A stretch of DNA of 64,000 nt from an uncultured Gemmiger sp. (GCA_944388145.1 CALXHQ010000008.1:1-64000); one strand, 5' to 3'; positions 34,006-42,411 are shown, counted from the stretch's first letter. Notes: a model not told the origin generated them from the letters alone. Program-made: numbers and translations.

Positions 34006-36269
34006 TGCCGGGCACGGCCGGCAATCCGCTGCCCGGCCAGACCCCGCCGGTTCAGGCCCTTTCGCCGGCGCAGCAGGTCTCGGCCCAGCTGGGACCGGAC
34101 TACATCAACGTCCGCCCCATGGGGGAGGGCGGTATGGGCGCACTGTTTTGTGCCTACCGCCGCGGCCTGGGTGTAGACGTGGTGATCAAGCGGGTCAAAC
34201 AGAAGTACCTGGGCCTGGTGGATCAGCGGGCGGAGGCCGACATCCTCAAGCGGCTCAAGCACCGCTATCTGCCCCGCATCTATGATGTGGTGCAGGGCAG
34301 CGACGGCTGCCTGTACACCGTGATGGACCTGATCCCGGGGCAGAACCTGTCCCAGTTTGTGCGCCAAAACGGCCCGGTGGGCCAGAAGGCTGCCCACCGC
34401 TGGGCCTGCCAACTGTGCGAGGTGGTGGCCTATCTCCATGAGCAGAAGCCCCCCATCATCCACTGTGACATCAAGCCCAGTAACCTGATGGTCACCCCGG
34501 GCGGCGATATCTGCCTGATTGACTTCAACACTTCCCTGATCTTTGCCGACGGCATACTGGCAAAGGGTGCCACCCCGGGTTTTGCGGCCCCGGAGCAATA
34601 CACCCATCCCCAGGCGCAGCCGGCCCCGCCCCCTCCGCCGGTCCCCGGCGGGCAGGGCACGGGCCTGCCGCCCACCGTCAAGCTGAACACAGAGGTCGTT
34701 TCCGGCGGCATCGTCACGCCGGCACAGCCTGGCTCCCGCACGGGGAGCCAGGCTCTTCGCGCTGGTTCCCTGCGGTCCTCCTCGGCGGCGGTCTCCGTCC
34801 GGGCGGGGGGCTACGGCAGCATCAGCAAATGTACCGACGTGTACGGCATTGGCGCTACGCTGTACTATCTTGTCACCGGCCATCCGCCGGAGCGCGCCCT
34901 GGACCCGCTGACCCCGCTGTCCAGCTATCAACCCCGCATCAGTGCCACCTTTGCCGGCATCATCCAGCGCGCCATGCAAAAGGATCAGGCGCAGCGCTTC
35001 CCGGATGCGGCCAGCATGCTGCGGGCACTGCAGGATGTGGACCGGCTGGACGACCGCTACCGCCGCTGCCATCTGGCCCGAACCGTCACCCGGTGGGTGT
35101 TTGCGCTGCTGTTCTGCGCCAGCACGGCCTGCGCCGCGCTGGGCGTGGTGCAGCTGTACCAGGGGCGGCAGAACACCTACCTGACCCTTCTGTCCCAAAG
35201 CCAGACCCTGGCAGAGCAGGGGGACTATGCCACCGCCGCCGGCCTGCTGGAGCAGGCCATCGAGATGAGCCCCGACCGGGCCGACGCCTATCTGCAGCTG
35301 GCGGTGCAGCTGTACCGCCAGGCCCAGTACCGCCAGGCGCTGGATCTGCTGGACAATGCGGTTGGCGCCGGAACGCTGGACCCCGGCCAGATGCCGGCGG
35401 ACCAGGCGGGGGATTTCTATTACATCCGCGCCAACTGCCTGTATGAGTTGGAAGAGTACCCCGACGCCGTGCAGGCCTACAAGCAGGCGCTGGATTGCCG
35501 CCAGGACAACGACGCGTACTTCCGTGGGCTGGCGCTGGCCCAGGCCCGCAGCGGCGACCTGACCGCTGCCCAGCAAACGCTGGAAACGCTGCGGCAGCGG
35601 GGAGCGGCCTCGGTGGACTGCGAGACAGTCAGTGCCGAGATCCACGCCGCACAGGGGCAGTATGACCAGGCCCTGGCGGAGTACCGCGCGGTGCTGGAGC
35701 AGACCGATGACCCCCAGACCCTCAGCCGGGTGTACCTGTCGGCTGCACAGATCTGCCGGCAGCAGGGGGACCTGGACGGCGGCATCCAGCTGCTGCGCCA
35801 GGCCGTGGACCGGCTGGGCAGCGCCGGCAGCCTGCACGCCGAGATGCTGGCCCAGCTGCTGAGCGAGAAGGCCCAGGCCGACCCGGCAGGCAGCGACGCC
35901 TGCTACCGCGAGGCGGAAAGCTGTCTGCAAACGGTATTGGACCAGGGCCAGGGCAACATCCTGACCGCCTTGAACCTGGCAGTGATCCAACAGAATCTGG
36001 GGGAGTTTGAGCAGGCTGAACAGACCCTGCTGCCGCTGTGCCAGCAGTACCCCACCGACTACCGCCCCTATATGCGGCTGGCCTTCCTGTACGCCGACTG
36101 GCAGGCCCAGCTGCCGGTGGAAACCCGGGATTACAGCCAGGTGCAGCAGTACGCCGCCCAGGCGGACCAGTACTACCGGCAGGCGGTGGCCAACGGCGCC
36201 AGCGATTTGGAGATGACCCGCCTGGACGGCCTGCTGGAACAGCTGCGGGCCAGCGGCTGGCTCAGCTGA
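34002..36269 (+). CDS. Second transmembrane Ser/Thr kinase with TPR ectodomain; DFN in place of DFG
   Basis: The protein is 755 aa. After a Pro/Gln-rich leader, the kinase domain spans about 33-345: glycine loop G41-E-G-G-M-G46, Lys63, H154-C-D156-I-K-P-S-N catalytic loop, and D174-F-N where D-F-G is usual. A Pro/Gly-rich insertion of about 70 residues, including Ser-rich stretches, lies between the A-P-E segment and the final kinase helices. A TM at about 365-387 is followed by about 360 residues of TPR repeats, likely outside the cell. Catalytic Asp156 and metal Asp174 are kept, so activity is plausible. It overlaps the DUF4176 gene by 4 nt and is the second kinase of the locus, possibly sensing extracellular ligands through the TPR array. 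Confidence 0.88.
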   Translation: MMPGTAGNPLPGQTPPVQALSPAQQVSAQLGPDYINVRPMGEGGMGALFCAYRRGLGVDVVIKRVKQKYLGLVDQRAEADILKRLKHRYLPRIYDVVQGSDGCLYTVMDLIPGQNLSQFVRQNGPVGQKAAHRWACQLCEVVAYLHEQKPPIIHCDIKPSNLMVTPGGDICLIDFNTSLIFADGILAKGATPGFAAPEQYTHPQAQPAPPPPPVPGGQGTGLPPTVKLNTEVVSGGIVTPAQPGSRTGSQALRAGSLRSSSAAVSVRAGGYGSISKCTDVYGIGATLYYLVTGHPPERALDPLTPLSSYQPRISATFAGIIQRAMQKDQAQRFPDAASMLRALQDVDRLDDRYRRCHLARTVTRWVFALLFCASTACAALGVVQLYQGRQNTYLTLLSQSQTLAEQGDYATAAGLLEQAIEMSPDRADAYLQLAVQLYRQAQYRQALDLLDNAVGAGTLDPGQMPADQAGDFYYIRANCLYELEEYPDAVQAYKQALDCRQDNDAYFRGLALAQARSGDLTAAQQTLETLRQRGAASVDCETVSAEIHAAQGQYDQALAEYRAVLEQTDDPQTLSRVYLSAAQICRQQGDLDGGIQLLRQAVDRLGSAGSLHAEMLAQLLSEKAQADPAGSDACYREAESCLQTVLDQGQGNILTALNLAVIQQNLGEFEQAEQTLLPLCQQYPTDYRPYMRLAFLYADWQAQLPVETRDYSQVQQYAAQADQYYRQAVANGASDLEMTRLDGLLEQLRASGWLS

Positions 36270-36285
36270 AAAGGAGGGAAAAACG

Positions 36286-36444
36286 ATGGATACAACCCTG
36301 GCTGTCTGGAACAGCGGGATGCTGCTGCTGGTCCTTGGGGTGGCGGGCATGGTGCTCACCGGCGCGGCGGCGCTGATTGCGGGCCACCTGCTCAAGCGCC
36401 GGGAGGCAAAGATCCGCGAACAGATCTGGCGGGAATACCGCTGA
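36286..36444 (+). CDS. Small single-TM protein (52 aa)
   Basis: ATG 36286 follows a strong AAAAGGAGGG site 16 nt after the kinase stop and is open to TGA 36442-36444. Residues about 10-34 are one hydrophobic helix (G-M-L-L-L-V-L-G-V-A-G-M-V-L), followed by the basic, charged end K-R-R-E-A-K-I-R-E-Q. It is likely a small membrane subunit or kinase modulator. No family recognised, but the ribosome site and operon spacing make it a convincing gene. Confidence 0.7.
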   Translation: MDTTLAVWNSGMLLLVLGVAGMVLTGAAALIAGHLLKRREAKIREQIWREYR

Positions 36445-36470
36445 CCGCCCTGAAAGGAGATGCAACCCCC

Positions 36471-37619
36471 ATGAAACTGCACAATTCGCCCCGGCCCGGG
36501 CCGGCAGCCCGGCGCCCCGCCCCGGCCCAGGCCGGCAACCCGCTGGCGACCATCCTGTGGGGTGTCGCGGCGGCACTGGAGGTGCTGATCGTGGTGCTGG
36601 GCGTGCTGCTGCTGGTGCAGTACCGGCAGCGGATGGCGGACTATCCCCCCCGGCAGCGGGGGGAGGCCTACCTCCGGCTGGAAAACTACCGCCAGGCGCA
36701 GTCCTGCTTTGCCCGGGCCCTGCGGGAGGACGGCCCCGACCCGGAGCTGTACCTGCTGCACGGCCTGGCCAGCGCCCAGGTACAGGACGACGGCGCCCTG
36801 CGGGGGGACGTGACCGCCCTGGAGGAGCTTTGGCCCGACCGGAAACCGCTTTTGGAACAGTGGCAAAAGACCCTGCAGGACGGCGTACTGCTGGCCCGCA
36901 CCGGCGCAGACGGGGACACGACGCGCTACCTCTACGACCTGCTGGGGCGCTGCATCGAGGAGGAAATCACCACCGGCGGTGAAACCCACCGGACCCGCTG
37001 CACCTACGGCAGCGACGGCCGGATGTCCGGCCGCATCTGGTACCAGGACGCCGGGGGGAAAAGGGAGCTCTGCCGCGAGAGCTATACCTACAATGCGGAG
37101 GGTTGGCTGACCCGGGTGAGCTATATCGGGGCCGACGGCAGCGATCAGGGGACACTGTCGCTGCTCTACAACACCGATGGCAACCTGACTCGCATACGCG
37201 GGACGGGGAAGGACTTTGACGGCACATTGACCTTTGCGTATGACGCCGGCGGCAACTGCACCACCTGCAGCCGGACGGGCACTTTGCCCGGTATGCTGCA
37301 GCAGATGCCGGCGGCGGAACGCACCTACACCTATCAGTCCGGTGCCAGCGGCTGCGGCTTCCGCTACGACCCGCGGCAAGGGCTGGTGGAACCCCGTTTT
37401 GTCACCGGCGTGACCAGCCAGGTGGGGCAGGGCGCCGACGGTTGGACCTGCACGGTGGACGCCGATGGCCGCTGCCTCAGCTGCACCGGCGGCGACGAGG
37501 ACATTCGATACGACTATGATGAACAGGGCCGCCTGCTGACCGAGACCCACCTTTCGGACAGCGGCAGCCGCACCGTCGAGTATACCTATGGCAGCCTGGC
37601 CGAAGCCCTGGCCGAGTGA
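36471..37619 (+). CDS. Membrane protein with short TPR and YD/RHS-like repeats
   Basis: The protein is 382 aa from ATG 36471 with AAAGGAG upstream. A Pro/Ala-rich N-terminus leads to one TM at about 27-50. TPR-like helices follow (R-G-E-A-Y-L-R-L-E-N-Y-R-Q-A), then from about residue 150 a series of YD-repeat-like units (T-Y-G-S-D-G-R, T-Y-N-A-E-G-W-L-T, Y-N-T-D-G-N-L-T, Y-D-Y-D-E-Q-G-R-L-L) as seen in RHS proteins and toxin shells. There are too few repeats for a full RHS cage. It ends the T7SS-like operon and may be a surface binding protein. Confidence 0.7.
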   Translation: MKLHNSPRPGPAARRPAPAQAGNPLATILWGVAAALEVLIVVLGVLLLVQYRQRMADYPPRQRGEAYLRLENYRQAQSCFARALREDGPDPELYLLHGLASAQVQDDGALRGDVTALEELWPDRKPLLEQWQKTLQDGVLLARTGADGDTTRYLYDLLGRCIEEEITTGGETHRTRCTYGSDGRMSGRIWYQDAGGKRELCRESYTYNAEGWLTRVSYIGADGSDQGTLSLLYNTDGNLTRIRGTGKDFDGTLTFAYDAGGNCTTCSRTGTLPGMLQQMPAAERTYTYQSGASGCGFRYDPRQGLVEPRFVTGVTSQVGQGADGWTCTVDADGRCLSCTGGDEDIRYDYDEQGRLLTETHLSDSGSRTVEYTYGSLAEALAE

Positions 37620-37629
37620 GGAGGCAAGT

Positions 37630-37764
37630 ATGCCCAAAAAACGCAATAGCCGGCTGGTGGCGGTGCAGCAGTTCGCTAAGGTACAAAAAGGCCCGGGCAG
37701 GGGACAGGCCTGCTCCGGGCGGTCCGGCGGGATCAGCCGCCGTGTTCCTTCTTCCACTGTTTGA
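37630..37764 (+). pseudogene. Short ORF stub at the end of the T7SS locus
   Basis: ATG 37630 follows a good GAGGAGG site that overlaps the previous stop, as in a real operon gene, and encodes M-P-K-K-R-N-S-R-L-V-A-V-Q-Q-F-A-K. The frame then runs through the rarA terminator hairpin and stops at 37762-37764, inside the 3' end of rarA. It is either a 44-aa peptide or, more likely, the first 20 codons of a gene truncated by rearrangement. Confidence 0.35.
37685..37720 (-). terminator. Terminator of rarA
   Basis: On the minus strand a GC-rich stem (37709-37720 with 37691-37701, one bulge) is followed by CTTTTTGT. It ends rarA transcription and lies between the convergent operons. Confidence 0.7.
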
Positions 37765-39061
37765 TCTGGGCCAGGCGCTCGCCGTATTTCTTCTCCAGGC
37801 CCTGGTCGGTGGGCTGGTAATACTCGGTGCCCAAAAGCGAGTCGGGCAGGCAGCGCATATCGGTCAGCTTGTCGGCGGTGTCGTGGGCGTACTGGTAGCC
37901 CTTGCCGTAGCCCACCTCCTTCATCAGCTTGGTCACGGCGTTGCGGATGTGCAGCGGCACCGGCTCATCCAGCTGGGTCAGGGCGTCCTTTTTGGCATGC
38001 TCGTAGGCTTTGTACAGGGCGTTGGACTTGGGCGCCAGCGACAGGTAGACCACCGCCTCGGTCAGATGGACGGTGCACTCCGGCATACCGATATAGTGGC
38101 AGGCCTGGTAGGCCGCTACCGCAATCTGCAAAGCCCGGGGGTCGGCAAGACCCACGTCCTCGGCGGCAAAGCGGGTTACCCGGCGGGCCACATACAGCGG
38201 GTCCTCGCCTGCCTCCAGCATCCGGGCCAGCCAGTAGACGGCGGCGTCCGGGTCGGAGTTGCGCATCGATTTGTGCAGCGCCGAGATCAGGTTGTAGTGT
38301 TCCTCGCCGTTTTTGTCGTACAACAGCGACTTGCGGCTGGTGCACTGCTCCACATCCTCGGCGGTGACGGTGGTGGTGTCGCCCTCCAGCCGGCCGTTCA
38401 GCACTGCCATCTCCAGCGTGGACAGGGCCATGCGGGCGTCGCCGTTGGCAAAATTGGCGATCAGGCGCAGCACGTCCTCCTCGATAACCACCTTCTGGCT
38501 GCCAAAGCCTCTGGGGCTTTTCAGCGCCCGGTGCAAAAGCTGCATCAGGTCGTCCTCACTCAGGGCTTTCAGCACAAAGACCCGGCAGCGGGACAAAAGC
38601 GCGCCGTTGACCTCGAAGGAGGGATTCTCGGTGGTGGCGCCGATCAGGATGATGCTGCCCTTCTCCACAAAGGGGAGGAAGGCGTCCTGCTGCGCCTTGT
38701 TGAAGCGGTGGATCTCATCCACAAAGACGATGGTCTTTTCGCCAAAGCGGCGGTTGTCCTCCGCCTGCTGCATGACGGTGCGGATCTCCTTGATGCCGCT
38801 TGTCACTGCCGAAAAGTTGATGAAGGTGGCTTTGGTCTGGTGGGCGATGACGCCGGCCAGCGTGGTTTTGCCCACCCCCGGCGGCCCCCAGAAGATCATG
38901 GAGGAAACCGCGTCCTGTTCGATGATGCGGCGCAGCACCTTGCCGGGCCCGATCAGGTGCTGCTGGCCCACCACCTCGTCCAGCGTCTGCGGGCGAAGGC
39001 GGGCGGCCAGCGGCTGGTAGACGTTCCGTTCAAATAAGGTAGTCTGTTCCTCAAATGCCAT
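37733..39061 (-). CDS. rarA: Replication-associated recombination ATPase RarA (MgsA)
   Basis: The protein is 442 aa from ATG 39061 with GGGAGGTG upstream. It is an AAA+ clamp-loader-like ATPase with Walker A G-P-P-G-V-G-K-T-T, Walker B F-V-D-E-I-H-R-F, sensor G-A-T-T-E-N-P and the C-terminal tetramerisation region typical of RarA/MgsA/WRNIP1 (A-R-M-L-E-A-G-E-D-P-L-Y-V-A-R-R). It acts at stalled replication forks. It is a housekeeping gene facing the T7SS operon and probably marks the end of that locus. Confidence 0.95.
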   Translation of the reverse strand: MAFEEQTTLFERNVYQPLAARLRPQTLDEVVGQQHLIGPGKVLRRIIEQDAVSSMIFWGPPGVGKTTLAGVIAHQTKATFINFSAVTSGIKEIRTVMQQAEDNRRFGEKTIVFVDEIHRFNKAQQDAFLPFVEKGSIILIGATTENPSFEVNGALLSRCRVFVLKALSEDDLMQLLHRALKSPRGFGSQKVVIEEDVLRLIANFANGDARMALSTLEMAVLNGRLEGDTTTVTAEDVEQCTSRKSLLYDKNGEEHYNLISALHKSMRNSDPDAAVYWLARMLEAGEDPLYVARRVTRFAAEDVGLADPRALQIAVAAYQACHYIGMPECTVHLTEAVVYLSLAPKSNALYKAYEHAKKDALTQLDEPVPLHIRNAVTKLMKEVGYGKGYQYAHDTADKLTDMRCLPDSLLGTEYYQPTDQGLEKKYGERLAQIKQWKKEHGG

Positions 39062-39256
39062 GGGCGGCACCTCCCTGTCTGCCCCCGGCAAAGGGGGGCT
39101 GTCTCTGGCCCTATTATAGCACATCTGCGGCGGGGCAGAAGGCTCGGCGATATCTGGCCGGGGACGGCATCCCCTATGACACCGGGCGGCTGCGTTAACC
39201 TGTGTCATTGACAGGGGAAAAGCCCCATGCTATAACAGGAAAAAGGAGGAATCGAC

Positions 39257-40030
39257 ATGAATTATCCGGACAACAGTCCGCAGGGCTGGCGGCAGCCCTT
39301 GCAAGAACCACAATATCCGCAGAATCAGCAGCCGAATGGGGGAAACCAGTGGCCCAGCGGCTACGCGCAGCAGCCCAATGGCTACGCCCAGCAGCCCAAC
39401 GGCGGCAGGCAGAGAAAGAACAGCGCCAAAGCACAGCGGAATGCGGCCATCGCACAAAGCCCGGAAATGCAGTGGCTGAATGCTTTGATGGAGCAGGTCA
39501 GGCAGTATTTCGCCCCCTGCATGCGGAGAAGCCGGGTCAAGGGCATTATTCAGATTGTGGTATGCAGTATTTGCGGTCTGGCGAGTTACATGCTGTCTTT
39601 TGCCAATGGGGATGACAGTACCGCCATTCTCGGCGGCATTGCGGTGATTGTCTTATTCTCGCTGGGCATGTGGCGCGGGGAACGCTGGTGTGCCATTTTG
39701 CAGCTGATTTTGGGCGGCGTCGTTTTGTTGGCGACGCTGGTTACTGCGTTCCTCAGCCTCGGAAATACACTGCTGATGTTCCTGATGCTCTGCGACCTGG
39801 TCAACGGTACCGCCCGGGTGATCTTGATGAGCCTGGTGCTGGCGGACCGACAATATATTGAGTGGACCGGCCAACTGTCGCTGCTGCGCCGCGCAACCCG
39901 GGAACTGATGAAGTACGGTGCCCTGTCGGATGGAACCCGGCAGCAGGTGCAGCAGTTGGACAACCAGTACCGGTGGTCCGGCGCGCAGTCCACGGTTGGC
40001 GGCGGCCCAACGCCCGGCCAGAATGCCTGA
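39257..40030 (+). CDS. Membrane protein with Gln/Pro/Asn-rich N-terminal tail (a)
   Basis: The protein is 257 aa from ATG 39257 with AAAAAGGAGG upstream. The first 65 residues are low-complexity (repeats of G-Y-A-Q-Q-P-N-G), followed by a basic helix and four TM segments at about 95-205. It resembles the next gene in order of parts, with the shared pattern L-A-D-R-Q-Y-I/L-G-D-R-E-Y-M after the last TM, so the two are paralogues. Function unknown; the disordered tail may bind partners at the membrane. Confidence 0.7.
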   Translation: MNYPDNSPQGWRQPLQEPQYPQNQQPNGGNQWPSGYAQQPNGYAQQPNGGRQRKNSAKAQRNAAIAQSPEMQWLNALMEQVRQYFAPCMRRSRVKGIIQIVVCSICGLASYMLSFANGDDSTAILGGIAVIVLFSLGMWRGERWCAILQLILGGVVLLATLVTAFLSLGNTLLMFLMLCDLVNGTARVILMSLVLADRQYIEWTGQLSLLRRATRELMKYGALSDGTRQQVQQLDNQYRWSGAQSTVGGGPTPGQNA

Positions 40031-40073
40031 TGCGGGCGGTCAGTGCCCAAGATTGACAAGGAGGAATTTTCCT

Positions 40074-41174
40074 GTGAGTAAACTAAACGATGTCCGTACG
40101 CAACAACTTTACGGCAACGACCCGCAGCAACCCGGCAATCCGCCCCAGGGCGGCCAGCCGTATCAGCAGGGCGGGCCACGGTATGGTCAGCCGCCGTATG
40201 GCCAGCAGCAATACAATCAGCAGCAGTATGCCCAGCAGCGTCAGGCACAGATCCAACAGCAGTTGCAGCCGCTGAACGAGGAGTACCGTCAGGAGCTGAG
40301 CCGCCACATGCCCTGCCGCCGCCGCGCGGCGGTCAAGCTGATGATTTGGGGCGGTGTGCGGCTGCTGAACTTGATTGTTACGATGATCACCGTCTTTACA
40401 CTGTCCTGGCTGTTTACTCCCGGCTATCCGGTGATTGCCATCGGCACTCTTTTGTGCAACACATGCATTATTGTGGCGCTGGGCATCGGCATCTACGCGG
40501 TGCGCAAGTGGTGCGTTGTCTTTATGATGGTGCTGGGGATTCTCTCTGCAATTTCAAACCTGGGCAATTTGGCCAGTTTTGTACCCTACTTCGGCATTGC
40601 GCCGTTCCTGATGGTCTGGCTGCTGATTGTGGTGGCGGACGGCGTGTCAATGGCCCTGTGTTCCGGCGTGATTTTGGGGGATCGTGAGTACATGGCCCTG
40701 AACGCGCGGCTGAAGTATCTGCGCCGCGCCCGCAAGGCGGCAGTCCAGATGGTGAATAGCCAGTACGGCCAGCAGTATCAGCAGCCTGCGCCCGGCAATC
40801 CGGCGTACGGCCAGCAGTATCAGCAGCCTGCGCCCGGCAACCCGGCGTACGGCCAGCAGTACCAGCAGCCTGCGCCCGGCAACCCGACGTACGGCCAGCA
40901 GTATCAGCAGCCTGCGCCCGGCAACCCGGCGTACGGCCAGCAGTATCAGCAGCCTGTGCCCGGCGCCCAGCCTGTCCCGCAGCAGTCTGCCCCCCAGGTT
41001 TGGGACGGCGGGCGGCCGTACCAGTTTGAACAGCCCGGCAGTGTCTGGCCGGATCAGCAGCCGGCAGGGGAGCCCGCGGCCCCGCAGCAGCCTGTGAGCC
41101 AGCAGCCGGCCGATGCCCCTGCGGCCCCCAACGCGGCGGAAAATGGGGAGGCTGTTCCCTCTGCGGGGCGGTAA
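40074..41174 (+). CDS. Membrane protein with Gln-rich tails and tandem repeats (b)
   Basis: The protein is 366 aa from GTG 40074 with AAGGAGGAA upstream. The N-terminal tail is rich in Gln, Gly, Pro and Tyr, four TM helices lie at about 90-200, and a C-terminal tail begins with five 14-residue repeats Y-G-Q-Q-Y-Q-Q-P-A-P-G-N-P-A and continues Pro/Gln-rich. It lies 43 nt after its paralogue and is probably co-transcribed. No enzymatic motif. The prion-like composition suggests multivalent or phase-separating interactions, but this is inference. Confidence 0.7.
   Translation: MSKLNDVRTQQLYGNDPQQPGNPPQGGQPYQQGGPRYGQPPYGQQQYNQQQYAQQRQAQIQQQLQPLNEEYRQELSRHMPCRRRAAVKLMIWGGVRLLNLIVTMITVFTLSWLFTPGYPVIAIGTLLCNTCIIVALGIGIYAVRKWCVVFMMVLGILSAISNLGNLASFVPYFGIAPFLMVWLLIVVADGVSMALCSGVILGDREYMALNARLKYLRRARKAAVQMVNSQYGQQYQQPAPGNPAYGQQYQQPAPGNPAYGQQYQQPAPGNPTYGQQYQQPAPGNPAYGQQYQQPVPGAQPVPQQSAPQVWDGGRPYQFEQPGSVWPDQQPAGEPAAPQQPVSQQPADAPAAPNAAENGEAVPSAGR
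40764..40973 (+). repeat. Five 42-bp tandem repeats inside a coding region
   Basis: Units begin at 40764, 40806, 40848, 40890 and 40932, each starting TACGGCCAGCAGTA(C/T)CAGCA. Units 1-4 differ at only a few bases and unit 5 diverges in its second half. Each keeps the reading frame (14 codons). Such arrays change copy number by slippage. Confidence 0.95.
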
Positions 41175-41211
41175 CCCGCGGCATCCCTCAAAAAGAAAAC
41201 CCATACAGCAG

Positions 41212-41250
41212 CGCCCCGAAGGATCGGCAGATCCCTTCGGGGCGTTTTGT
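41212..41250 (+). terminator. Rho-independent terminator
   Basis: CGCCCCGAAGG at 41212-41222 pairs with CCTTCGGGGCG at 41234-41244, with an inner ATC/GAT pair and one bulge, followed by TTTTGTCT. It ends the membrane-protein pair and faces the LacI gene. Confidence 0.85.
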
Positions 41251-41279
41251 CTCGGTGTTGGCGCGGCGGCCCGGCGGGG

Positions 41280-42317
41280 TCAGCCGTTCTTCTCAGTGCC
41301 GCGGAACAGCACCCGGGTGCTGACGTAGCTGGTCTCGCAGGCGGCGTCTGGGTTGGCCAGGCGGAACAGGATGCGCCAGGCCAGCCGCGCGCCGATGGTG
41401 GGGGTCTGGGTATCCACTGTGGTGATGCGGTTGGCCACGTTGGCGTATTCGCTGTTGTTGTCAAAGCCGGTCAGCGGCACCTGCCCGGCCCGGGGCAGGC
41501 TGCGGTCGTCGTAATACTGCTGGATATAGTGGGCAATGTAGTCGCTGGCGCAGACATAGCCGTCCGGCAGCTGGGGCAGCCCGTCCAGAAAACGGCCGAT
41601 TTCCTCGTAATGGGTGTGCAGACCGAAGGGCCCGGTCAGGCAGAGCGCCGGGTCGGGTGTTAACCCGTGTTCCCGGTGGGCCTCCAGAAAGCCCTGGTAG
41701 CGGTCGGCATTGGTTTGGGCATAGCCCACATCACCGATAAAGCTCAACCGCTGGCAGCCCTGGTCCAGCAGCCTGCCGGTGATTTGGCAGACAGCGCGGC
41801 GGCCCTCCAGCAGCAAAAGGTCACCCCCCAGCTCAGGCAGGGTGAACCCCGGCACCGTGTCCAGAAAGACCTTGGGCAGCGGCAGGTCGGCTAAAAGCTG
41901 CAACAGCGGCCGGGAATAAATGTTAAGCACAATGATACCCGCCACTGAGCCGTCCGTCAGGGCCGCAGGCAGGGAATACCCCTCCTCGCAGTAGGCGGGC
42001 AGATAGGTGTACATCAGGTTCCAGCCGTGCAGGGTCAGTTCCCGGGCCAGGCGGTGGACGATCTGCATCCAGAACAGGGAACTCTCCGGCCGGGAGACCA
42101 CCACCGACACCGTCCGTGCCGAGGCGGGGGCTGCGGCTGCCTGGGCTGCGGCAGCCGCGGGCGCCCCGCCCTTGGCGTAGCCAAGCTCCTGGGCCTTTTG
42201 CAGGATCTGCCGGCGCAATCCCTCCGACACGCCGGGGCGGTTGTTCAGTGCTTTCCATACCGTGATGCGGGAGGTGTTCAGCGCGGTGGCAATCTCTTGC
42301 ATGGTAGGCTTGGTCAT
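41280..42317 (-). CDS. LacI-family transcriptional regulator of the glycan island
   Basis: The protein is 345 aa from ATG 42317 (GAGGAG upstream); a longer frame to 42362 is rejected. An N-terminal LacI HTH (T-M-Q-E-I-A-T-A-L-N-T-S-R-I-T-V-W-K-A-L-N) is followed by a linker with an Ala-rich stretch and a periplasmic-binding-protein-like sensor domain (G-I-I-V-L-N, F-L-D-T-V-P, S-F-I-G-D, T-G-F-D-N-N). It is divergent from the ABC transporter operon, and the shared region carries a promoter for each gene plus repeated GTTAAY half-sites. It probably represses the operon until a glycan-derived ligand binds. Confidence 0.88.
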   Translation of the reverse strand: MTKPTMQEIATALNTSRITVWKALNNRPGVSEGLRRQILQKAQELGYAKGGAPAAAAAQAAAAPASARTVSVVVSRPESSLFWMQIVHRLARELTLHGWNLMYTYLPAYCEEGYSLPAALTDGSVAGIIVLNIYSRPLLQLLADLPLPKVFLDTVPGFTLPELGGDLLLLEGRRAVCQITGRLLDQGCQRLSFIGDVGYAQTNADRYQGFLEAHREHGLTPDPALCLTGPFGLHTHYEEIGRFLDGLPQLPDGYVCASDYIAHYIQQYYDDRSLPRAGQVPLTGFDNNSEYANVANRITTVDTQTPTIGARLAWRILFRLANPDAACETSYVSTRVLFRGTEKNG

Positions 42318-42382
42318 TGCGGACAACTCCTCTCGAACAGACTTTCTTTTGCGTGGGAACAACCAAACTTTACATTGTTATT

Positions 42383-42411
42383 ATTATAGTGGGAAAAGAA
42401 AATAAATGCAA
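42383..42411 (-). promoter_or_regulatory. Promoter of the LacI-family gene
   Basis: On the minus strand TTGCAT (42411-42406), a 17-nt spacer and TATAAT (42388-42383) lie about 66 nt upstream of the start codon. Confidence 0.75.

Noticed and set aside
40764-40973. CRISPR-like regular repeats
   Set aside because: The units are contiguous, in frame and encode a 14-residue peptide repeat; there are no spacers and no cas genes.
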